This document shows positions 54,780 to 64,000 of a DNA stretch of 64,000 nt, piece after piece. The stretch covers positions 620,382-684,381 of the forward strand of contig RPFO01000819.1 of NCBI GenBank assembly GCA_009746045.1, read 5' to 3'. This DNA is from Mesostigma viride (lineage: Eukaryota > Streptophyta > Mesostigmatophyceae > Mesostigmatales > Mesostigmataceae). The number at the start of each line of letters is the position of its first letter. Position 1 is the first letter of the stretch. The notes under the pieces were generated by a model. That model saw only the letters and a list, made by a program, of their open reading frames with translations. It was not told where the DNA came from and did not search any database. The position numbers and the translations under genes were made by a program.

Positions 54780-55375
54780 TGGATATGTGTTACCCACGTC
54801 ACAATGGGCTCACGCCAGGGCAGGCCCCTGGCATGTCTGTCATCTGGAGCTAGGCAGATGGTCCGCAAGGATATATAGGTGGCAGGTAGTCATGAAGGAG
54901 ACCACCCCCAAGTCAGTAGGGGCTCCGCGTGTGACCAAGTATGGCATTCACAGTGATTCGGGCCGTGGTGTCCGCACCCCCGTACATAACTAGGTCTAAG
55001 ATGGCTAGCTCCCTCCATCCCATCCGGCCCATCCCATCCCATCCCATCCCATCCCATCCCATCCCATCCCATCCCATCCCATCCCATCCCATCCCATCCC
55101 ATCCCATCCCATCCCATCCCATCCCATCCCATCCCATCCCATCCCATCCCATCCCATCCCATCCCATCCCATCCCATCCCATCCCATCCCATCCCATCCC
55201 ATCCCATCCCATCCCATCCCATCCCATCCCATCCGGCCCATCCCATCCCATCCCATCCCATCCCATCCCATCCCATCCCATCCCATCCCATCCCATCCCA
55301 TCCCACTAGCTCGACTGTACTGAGGACAAGTATGCTCACGTAACCCTGTTACGTGTTGATGAATTGATTTATTAA
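54780..55375 (+). mobile_element. LINE C 3' end with expanded CCATC repeat in its UTR
   Basis: The last ORF2 codons (ETTPKSVGAPRVT) to about 54990 are followed by the 3' UTR. Where other copies have ccatccattccatccc, this copy has about 280 bp of CCATC units. A diverged hairpin region (tcacgtaaccctgttacgtg) and a TTA-rich tail follow at about 55336-55375. Confidence 0.85.
55028..55306. repeat. CCATC pentamer satellite
   Basis: About 55 tandem CCATC units, with one CGGCC interruption at about 55233-55237 matching a second at 55024-55028. The open frames made by it are artefacts. Confidence 0.97.
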
Positions 55376-55639
55376 TTTATCCTCTTTGCATTCACTCAAT
55401 TTATTCATTCACGCGCCTCTGTTGGGAGAGTCACGGGGTACAATTTTTCGAGTAGGTACCTTTCATCTCTGATTGATGCACGGTAAGAAGGTGGCCCATA
55501 GTGTACGTTGCGCCCCGACACCATGCTGCGCAGAGAGTGCTCTGTGGCCTGCCCACTTGTGGCAGTGATCGAGAGAAGCTAGGGCGCCCTCCATCCTTCT
55601 TGTTGAGCCTAGGTCTAGGGGTTGATTAAGGTTCCTTTA

Positions 55640-55805
55640 CTCTGTATTGCGTATGACATTCATAGCGATTCGGGCCGTGGTGCCCACAACCCTGTAACTA
55701 GGACCTAGATAGCTTACATCATCCATTCCATCCCATGTTCCCCTCCCACTGAGGCCTTATGCTCACGTGACGCAGTCACGTGTCTATTAATTAATTAATT
55801 AATTG
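55640..55805 (+). mobile_element. LINE C 3' end
   Basis: Last ORF2 codons, 3' UTR with ccatccattccatccc, the CACGTGAC/GTCACGTG hairpin and a (TTAA)n tail ending about 55804. Confidence 0.88.
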
Positions 55806-56345
55806 CTCTGTATTGGAATGCACCCACGTGTCTCAGTCACGTACTTATTTATAAATCAATCAAGAAGGGGGCAGGGACCACCGCCTTCTCTCATTGCCTT
55901 GAAAGGCAGGCCACAGGCTCACTAGCTAGGAGAGTATGTAATCTACCAACTACTGTGCTGGGCTTGGTACTCATTCAATTAGAGGGGCGCCGGTTTGGGA
56001 GAATATGAAGGCCTCTCCCACAGCCTAAGGATACTGTCTCATTGGTACCCAGTGTGCCTCATCTATACCCAGTGTGTGCCCACAACCCCCTTTGCACAAT
56101 GGATAGCCAACTGGTACCAAGAATCAACCATGGAATTTTACCGATATACTGGCCACCCGCAATATCAATACAATGGCCCTACTAGAGTAAATACTCAGGT
56201 TGCGAAGAGCACACTGTGCTGCTGCGCATGCCGCATCTCTGGGCGCTATAAAGCCTTCTTCCATCCAATAACAAACTGTTTTTTGGATGAGCGGCTAAAT
56301 GGGTGTAACAGCCATTAATTGTAGTATCCTGGTGGTTACATGAGC
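55806..56345. other. 3' flank of the C11 peptidase gene
   Basis: No gene recognised. Should contain the 3' UTR of the minus-strand peptidase gene ending at 56346. A 107-codon open frame on the plus strand (55995-56318) has no family resemblance. Confidence 0.4.
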
Positions 56346-59300
56346 CTACAACACAACCGATGCAACCAGGAATACCAGGAACGCCATGACCAAAACCCCA
56401 CTCTTCCCGCCCATGCCGGCGGGGGCGCCGTTCATGACAAGGCCACTAAAACACAAGTCCTGCTTCTGGCACACCAGTTTGGGCTTAGACAAACCCCCGC
56501 CGCTGTCCACCTCGGTGATGGCCTGGACCGACGCGACCGCCCCCCGCACGGGCTGCACGTCAAAGTCCACGACGATACTCTCCAACATAAAGTCCGCTAT
56601 CGTCTCCTCGTCCAATAGCGGCTGGAACCAGATGTCCATCTCCCCCACACTCTGAGATGTCGAGTTGGGCTCGCCCCACACGAAATAGCTACTGCACCAC
56701 GACATCTCGAACTCGTCGATGTCCACTGCCTTGGACGAGTAGAGGAGCGGCACGATCTTGCCCCCCATCGACTTGGATATCTCGCTCACTGTGCCGGTAG
56801 CCGTGCTCGCAAACAGCTTCCAATAAAACTTGTCGGTCGTGGAGTTGATCGTCACGTGCAGCGTGGCCGGGAAGGAGTCTTCGGCCCGAAATGGGTCGAA
56901 TGTCCCGCTGCGTAGGTCCGCGTTGGTCAGGTTGGAGGATGGCGGGAAGTAGCGCAGCGGAATGGTCTGCTTCTCTGTGTCAAGCACGCCGTCACCATCA
57001 GAGTCTGAGAGCTCCTGCGTGAAGTACGGCGTGCAGAAGTAGCGCGTGGGGTTTTCGGGGTCGGCCGGGCGGGGGTCCAAGGGGGCTCGATCCTGCAGCC
57101 GCCGGGTGGTATTTTGTGGCACAGTGACCATTTAAAGTGATAAACAATATTAAGTAAACAGGGTGGGGCTCGGGGTTAAGCGGGTGTCAGTGATGACGGC
57201 GGTGGCAGAGGAATTTAGTTCGTAAGAGGAGTCCAAGTTGCATCCAAGGAGATACAAGCCATGCACGGGCAGGACTTTAGGACTCGGAAACCTAAAACGA
57301 AAAGATATTATTCCCTAAAACAGAATCATTTACTTCCGTATGGCTAGATGTGGGGGCACCAGATAGGGCTAGATACGGGGACGCAGCTGCGGCATTGAAT
57401 ACGCACTTCCGTGTTCAGGATTAGGGGTTGTGCAGCTTACCAGCGACACCTACAGCCACAGAAAAGGGAGAGTTTCCTGGGCGCTGGATTCCTAAGAGAA
57501 GGCCAACATTGACGGGTGGCTGTCGGACAGATGAAGTGGCCTTGACAAGTTTTCCCCAAGGGTGCATGCGCCGTCGAGCTCAACAGAGAGCATGGGGAGC
57601 AGCTACCGAAATCAAAGCAAGGGTGCCGACGCCTTTCATTCATAAAAAGCTGCCTCGCCAGCCATGCATGCGGCAAGAGAGCAATTAGATTTAGTCATCT
57701 CGAATCATACTCTACCCAAGGAAGTGCATGAACGGACACCAACAAAATGTCTGATAATACCACTAGGAAGGACAGCCCACCTTATACATACGTTCCCTAA
57801 TGGAGTTGATCCTATATGATGCATAGTAGTGTATATTAATCAATAATAACTGTGTATATAGTAGTATTAATCAATTATGAACAGAACTGTGTATATAGTA
57901 GTATTAATCAAGTATGAACAGTTCTGTAAAGCATCAGGACTCTGCAAGGAAAATAGGCGCACTAGAGAAATGTGGAGGATGATGGGAATGGCAGACAACC
58001 AAAAGTATCGTTTTTCTCTGAATATAGTTTAATTAACGCATGCGGGAAAGATAGGGCCGCTATGCCTTGGCCTGCATGTGGAAGGCTGTCTGCGACATGG
58101 GCTGACTAATTCGATCTGTACAAAGGGTTTCATACTCGCCTGAATTTTCCTTGGATGACCCGGTTGTTTATAAGGGTCAGTGGCTATTAATTAGAGGTCC
58201 GAGAAAATTGATTGTAGGTTTTATACGACTTAACTGCAAAGATTCGTATTTGGTTGCACCAGCTGAGGTTAGCTGGGGACCTGTAGGGTCGGCTGGTTGC
58301 TTAACGAATCTTTTACTGATTCGGGTTCTTTAGTGAGTCGTGATTAATTGTGGTATAGTGGATTCGGACCGGCCCAAGGGGTCGATGGGCGAGTTTTATG
58401 TTTGTCAGTCTTGGGAACCTTGTACAACTACCTGTACGGTTAACGCACTAGCCTGGGGGTGCGTGGCCACATTGTTTGGAGTGGCGTTTTCAGCACTGTT
58501 CAGGCCGGCGTGTGACGCATGCCGGTGTTACTTAATTTAGGATGATGTCAGCTTGTGTGTCGGCGGACCATGCCTTAAGCAAGCTAGGCAGGCAGTGATC
58601 CGCAATTGTTTCTTTCCCCTCCCTCCCACCCTGGAGGCTTCTTGCTTCCGCGTGCGGATTGAGAAACCTTAAGGCCACTGTTAACTGCTGCATTTGTGGC
58701 AGGGCTCCACTTATTGTATTCAATCAAATGCTGGTCTTCTTGGGAGCTTAGTGATCTTAATAAGCAACACTCAAACTACCCGGCTATTGTACATATGCTG
58801 TGTTGTTAGCTGTGTAGGCTTGCTGTTCCTACTAGTGCTGTTTTATTTTTGGCGTTGTTTATGTCGCTGATCCTATACAAAATTATCATGGTCATGTGAA
58901 TATATATTACTAGTACCTAGTAGTACCCATTTCCTTGAGAGCAGGATAAGGACGCAAGCGGGCAAGCCTACCTGGACCAGATAGGAGATGTACCCATCCC
59001 AGTAGCCCCAGACGACGGACTTGGTCGCGTACGGGCTGGGTGAGACCCTGCCCGGCGACTGGCCGGCCCAGTAGAAATACGCGGGGTCGTTGACAAGCGT
59101 GAAACCAAAATATACGTAGCTGCTGACCGCCGTGTCGGGCGCCGTGCCTGTCACGTTGATGCCTGGGAACACGCGGGTGGCCGGGTTGACGACTGCCACA
59201 CGCGGCGCACGACAGGCGCAGTCATGGGAAAGGCCAGGTAGGGCAGTCCATGAGAGGGGGTCCACGAAAACCCGAAAGTGCAAGGGAGAGCAGGCCGGTA

Positions 59301-62300
59301 AGGAGGCGTGGAAAGCTTGTGTTGTCAATAGCCACACTTAAAAACCTGTGTTATCAGTGCCCCAACACCTTAAGCATGTGTTCGAAAGCCCGCACGTTAG
59401 GCCTGCGCCAGGAACGCCCCCACAAGTCCAGCCTGCGTCATGAATGCCCACACGAGAACCTGTATACTGGCTGTAATGAAGCGGATGCACGCCCGTCGAC
59501 CACTCACGTGCCTATCCAGCATGGTGAATGGTGCACTAGCATTCCCGTCACATAGCTTCTGGTGACAAGTCCTTCTGATGGCCACTCTGCCCACTCCCAG
59601 CCGACGCGACAGGTGCCCACATGACATTCTCACCATTGCCCTTGACACCCGTGACGATTCGTCGCCCTGTGACCATACCCTCATGGCCACGACGTCATAG
59701 CGACCAGCACGGCCTTCTCACCATCGCGCCTGACACCCGTCACCATCCACGGGGTGCCTGGCGTACAGGCTCTAGGACCACTGGCACACTGTGCCAGGAA
59801 GCTACCAGACGCGCGCAACCGAGGCAAATGCCGCACAACAAGGTGGCTCAAGAAACTCTAAGAAAATCTACAGCTGCCCCCACTCACAAGGGCGACTCAC
59901 GTACACGCCGGAGTGGTCACCATCGTCACCATTAAACTATAATAAACACAGCGATCATCATAATGAGCTAAATATAATAGCTTACAACAATGCTCCGACC
60001 CCTACTGGTCAGACCAACACAGGCACCACACGCATGTAAGGCGTAGATAAATATGGCCGCTCCCTATATAGCTCACGACCGTGGTCCACACGACACATCA
60101 AACACCCAACACTTGCGCCGTACCTGTGTGCCTTACTGAACACTCATACTGGCGACGTATGTGCTCCCCAGATATCTCTCCCCTGACCCACATCGCATAC
60201 CCGACACTTGCACCGTTTCGCCAACAAGAAAGAACTGCCTACGGCACTGTTTGCGTGCACGTACTGTAGAACGTCGCGTTGAGCGTTGTGTTGTCGGCAG
60301 GGTGGATGTAAGGGTTCAGCGGGGGGCACTCGGGGCCCCGTTTCGGCCGCAGCGTCGTGTCGTAGTGCGCGTGCAGGAAATTGCTCCATGCCCTTAGGCC
60401 CGGCAGCGCCTCCCAGTCGTACAAATCGTATAGATCAAACCACGACTTTGCGAGATACCGGGAGGAGTACTCGGGAAAGATGATGTGCATGCCTGGTACG
60501 TGACAGATGCAGCACATGACACGATGCCATGAGGGGTGCGCAGAGGCGACTATTAGCACACACAATGGCGACTGTTAGCGCGCACTATGGCGACTGTAAA
60601 CACATAGCATGCAACAAGGTGCCTGGCATTGTACTAAGGGATAGCAAGTCCATGCTCGGTGTCAGGCACAACCGGCACCCAGGGCAAATGCCCTGGGGGG
60701 GCCATCAGATCAGTGATACAGCACATCATAGTAATGAGACAAGACAGCGAATCAGGATTATATCGATGAGACAACACATCATTACTACACTACTGAGTGC
60801 ATCATTATTTAAACAGAGGCCACAGCGAGACTTCAAATCAACGAGACAACCGTTACTTATCACATATCAATATGACATGCTCCGGAGTACCTGCGGGACC
60901 TTCCTACGCGGGGATAAAGTGCGAGTAGAAAAAATGCGACACCGCCGGCGAGCCGGTCAGCCGACAGCATCCAGCTATCGCCGGCCGATCGATAGACACC
61001 TCCCAGCACCCACCCCCCGCCGTACTTGTGTGCGAGCATGCGCGCGGATGACAGTGCGCCCATCCACCTATACTTGCATGGATGCACCCCCCAGCACCCA
61101 CCCACCGCTGTACTTCTGGGCCTCCTGTGGCGGCCGGTCGCTCCGGTAGTAGGGTATGAGAGCGTTGTAACTGCGCAAGGCGCTGTCCACGAGGGGGGTG
61201 GTCGTGCTGAACGTGATGCCGCAGCCCCTCAGGGAGGCAAACTCCTCGTACAGGTTGGTCAGCAGGCTACCAATATCGACGGCGTCTGCGTCCGTACAGA
61301 AGCCGCAGGCGCCAGCGATGGGGCCGCCACGGCGGGCAGGGACGCATTATGTGCATCATCAGGAAAGCACGGGCACAAGATACTACCCAGCTATGCTGCT
61401 ATTCTCTCGAAAGAGGGAGGCAGACAAGGCATGGGCAGGGCTTCAGCTAAAAATCCTCCCACCTTTGGGAAGGGGTCGCTCTTGTAAAAGCCTAGGGTCG
61501 ACCAGAACGTGTACCAAGGAAAAGAGTCGTATGTTGGAAGGGGTCGCTCTTGTAAAAGCCTAGGGTCGACTAGCCGCAGACCATGTACCAAGGAAAAGGG
61601 TCGCATGTTGGAAAGGGCACAAGCAGCATCTTGCGCCTTGGGAATCGTGTGTGTCGGCGGGAGATTCGTTGGTCCAATGGCCGATACGTTGGCAGTCACA
61701 GGCCAAGCATCGAAGAATGGCTGGTCCATCAGCAGGAAGTGCTGCAGAAACGACCTCGCTTGTCCCCTGACCGCACGGCCGGACAGGCCTTCCCATGTGT
61801 AATACATTAAAATGTAATAACGAACAGGCGCGCACAGAAAAAAAACTCTTTGGAGGAGAAACGGAGGAAAGGAGGGGAAATGCCAGGGTTGGTAGACCAG
61901 CAGTGCTTCTGTTAGATAAACTTAGCAGAAGCACCGGATACCTGTGGGCTATGATGAGGCCATCCCGCTCTTGCGCAATGAACGTCACACAGGCAGTGCA
62001 GCAGCCTCACATGATGAGTGTCTGGACAGTTGCAAGTACAGTACGTCCAAAACTGATTCTGCTTTTCTTGAAATCAGGCAACAGGTCAGGTATCTGCACA
62101 TAATGCCAGAAACTAATTTTTTCCCTGTCATTAATGTAATCAGGCAACAGGCAACCGATAAGGCACTGTGTCCGGTATCACGCCATGGGCTGGCGAAGTC
62201 CCTGCCACTCGGCCTCGCGAGGGCGACTCGGACGCCTTAGAAGTGCTTCCCCCGAGGCTACACGACTTTAAAGCGTACGCACAGGGATGGGCATCGCTAA

Positions 62301-63452
62301 GTCTAGCACGGTGGCACTAATCCAACCAGCAAGCAGGGTGCACCATAAAAGTGCAGGGAAAGGATCAAACTCTCCACAAAACAAGATCGCGACCACGAGG
62401 GAACACAGGAGGGAGGCGCGATGCGGGGGATAGACACACGGACGATGACATAACCCATTAATGAAGATGACATGCCAACGTGGATTCACGAATGCCGGGC
62501 CCTTATATCACACGGCAAGGGAAGTGGTGGCCCTCATCTCTGCTGCCACCCTTCACCGTGCCTCTACCCTATACCCTACACATCAACCAATAATGATAAG
62601 TGACCGAGATCATCCGGACCATGCATGGAAATCCAAGCAAATAAAGGGATCATGCCTTATGGTAAACAGGCAACAGTACCACTTGAGCTACCCTCTGACC
62701 AATTGAGATACCCTATCCAAGAGGTGGCATCGGGTCACCTTTAGACCTAAATAGCTATAAAGAATACATCCCGTATTGATTCAAGCACGCGACTGCGTCG
62801 CGTGCGTCCCAATAATAGCACCATCAACCCCTATACACGTCGAGAAGGAGGGAGGGGGCCCTGGCTTCTCTCACTGCCTGGGGGGGCCAAGCCACCAAGA
62901 GTGCTCCCCCTGCACCACGCTGAGTACCCGTTTAGACCTCACATAGACCCCCCTGCACGCCCCACATACACCTCGTATATACCCCGCATACACCCGACAG
63001 ACATACCGTTCTGTGCTCCCTGTGTGACCGAAATGGAGGACGAGCGCGCGCGCGCGGCCGAGACCGCCTTCATGAAGAGCTCATCGCCCAGCGACGTCTT
63101 CTGTGTGATTGTGTCCATCAGGGTGATCAGGTTCAGCTGGTACTGCCCGTAGAGGGCCATGTCCAAGAGCGCCAGCACACGCGGCCCCTGCCACGGGTCC
63201 GGTGCCGGGTGCACGACGAAAGCATTAATCATTGTGCGCGCCCACACTTGGACGTTCTGCGCGGCACTGCTCACGGCCGTGTAGTCCCACCCGGTGCCCG
63301 GCTCGCTGTCCTCGCTGGCGAGAAGCCATCTGGTGACGGGGTGCAGAATCTCCAGCACGGTGAACGAGGCCATGAGGCACGCGTCGAAGCCCAGCAGGTC
63401 CAGCTTGGCGACGCCGTTGGTGAACAGGGACGATGCGATGGCGTCCTTCATT
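56346..63452 (-). CDS. Clostripain-family (C11) cysteine peptidase, five exons seen, 5' partial
   Basis: Exons on the minus strand: 63452-63007, 61285-61106, 60492-60265, 59192-58972, 57092-56346. Phases match and give 606 residues plus stop after a split first codon. The first exon carries MKDAIASSLFTNGVAKLDLL and GFDACLMASF, with the C11 nucleophile Cys, then LLASEDSEPGTGWDY. Later exons give DAVDIGSLLTNLYEEF, SALRSYNALIPYYRSD, GMHIIFPEYSSRYLA and the Ser/Thr-, Asn-glycosylation-rich end. The last 18 residues (VLVMAFLVFLVASVVL after a small-residue stretch) look like a GPI-anchor signal or a membrane anchor. The family cuts after Arg or Lys. The catalytic His region must be upstream and was not found before the window edge. 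Donors include gtatgt, gtgggt, gtacgt, gtaggc. Confidence 0.85.
61391..61807 (-). other. Open frame and tandem duplication in a C11 intron
   Basis: Within the intron between the first two exons a 138-codon frame is open. Its right half (DGLSGRAVRGQARS-like, QHFLLMDQPFFDAW) is protein-like. Its left half is two tandem copies of about 78 bp (gggtcgctcttgtaaaagcc near 61479 and 61540). The copies are read in different phases, so no protein repeat results. The splice phases of the flanking exons skip this region. Confidence 0.45.
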
Positions 63453-64000
63453 CTGTAGAGTGACCAGGGGGGGGGGTGTATACAGTGACCGTGTTGGAGT
63501 GTTGTAAGTTTCCCGTTGGTGGACAGCGACGAGGCGATGGCGTCCTTCATGCAGTGCTGTGCATGGGGGAGGGCAAAGAGGGGTGGTATAGTGACCTGTC
63601 ATAGTGACAACGGGTGATTGGTTCCATGACAATGTTAATAGTGATGTGTTCCATGACCATGTTTATAGTGACCACGGCAAAGGGAAAGGGAGGTGGTGGT
63701 GGCGTGTTCCATGCTGTGCTGTGCATTTGTGTGTGTGTGTGTGTGTGTGTGCGCGCGGGCGTGCGTGCAGTGATCAAGGAGATTTTGTTGTCTAGTGACC
63801 GTTGGCGGACAAAGAGAGGCAGTGATGGCATGCTGGGGCGTGCATGGGGTGGGAGGGGGCATAAGGTGGCAATGGGAGTGAAGTTGACCAAAGATTGCAA
63901 AGAGGAGCGAGTCGAGGTTGTTGTACAGTGACTGCAAGAGCTGCTTGTCATCGTCCATGGGCGGATAGCGATGGCGGCATCACGTTCTTCATGCTGCATA
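63453..64000 (-). other. Upstream intron of the C11 gene with a duplicated exon start
   Basis: 63506-63551 repeats the first about 40 bp of the exon at 63452 (atgaaggacgccatcgc) including a preceding AG. A (TG)n tract lies at 63727-63752. No further exon could be identified to the window edge. Confidence 0.5.

Noticed and set aside
54890-55339. Frames with MGWDG or HPIPS repeats
   Set aside because: Translations of the CCATC satellite.

Overview
The window is nuclear DNA of a eukaryote. It has spliceosomal introns with GT..AG ends, long simple repeats, and dense Class I and Class II transposons. A plant-type tetraspanin and a plant-type Cdc25-like/ACR2 protein point to the green lineage, probably a green alga; this is an inference and I cannot name the species. 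No rRNA or tRNA gene, CRISPR array or bacterial operon was seen.

Three multi-exon host genes could be assembled by matching splice phases by eye. On the minus strand (9772 down to 7482) a four-exon gene gives a 149-residue Cdc25-like/rhodanese arsenate-reductase-type protein. About 1 kb away and divergently transcribed, an eleven-exon gene on the plus strand (10819 to 21953) gives a 398-residue tetraspanin with a long repeated Arg-Gly-Gly-Ser-Thr-Thr-Pro tail. On the minus strand at the right end (63452 down to 56346) five exons give the nucleophile-bearing middle and the C-terminus of a clostripain-family (C11) peptidase with a GPI-anchor-like end; its first exons were not found. All three stay in frame through every splice, while nearly every transposon frame is broken.

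Layout. 1-7.2 kb: fragments of non-LTR elements (an endonuclease-type LINE, three related LINE families called A, B and C here) and a decayed Penelope-like reverse transcriptase. 7.2-22 kb: the divergent host gene pair, whose introns carry minisatellites. 22-35.5 kb: a LINE nest with an ORF1/ORF2 head-to-head LINE C copy, and a LINE B copy split by two LINE C insertions and an hAT element with an 8-bp target duplication. 35.5-52.5 kb: an endonuclease-type LINE split cleanly by a 13.5-kb chromovirus-type Ty3/gypsy element (585-bp LTRs, 5-bp target duplication agagg), itself split by a 1.88-kb TTAA-flanked DNA element. 52.5-56 kb: a CAG tract, LINE 3' ends and a CCATC satellite. 56-64 kb: the C11 peptidase gene.

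The most unusual element is the gypsy retrotransposon. Before gag it has a small separate ORF that looks like a free-standing RNase H1 hybrid-binding domain. After pol it has about 2.6 kb of further coding-like sequence of unknown function. Its LTRs differ at only 3 of 585 positions, yet its pol carries six apparent one-base frame changes. LINE families B and C end in (TTAAA)n- or (TTAA)n-type tails, and LINE C has a conserved hairpin just before its tail.
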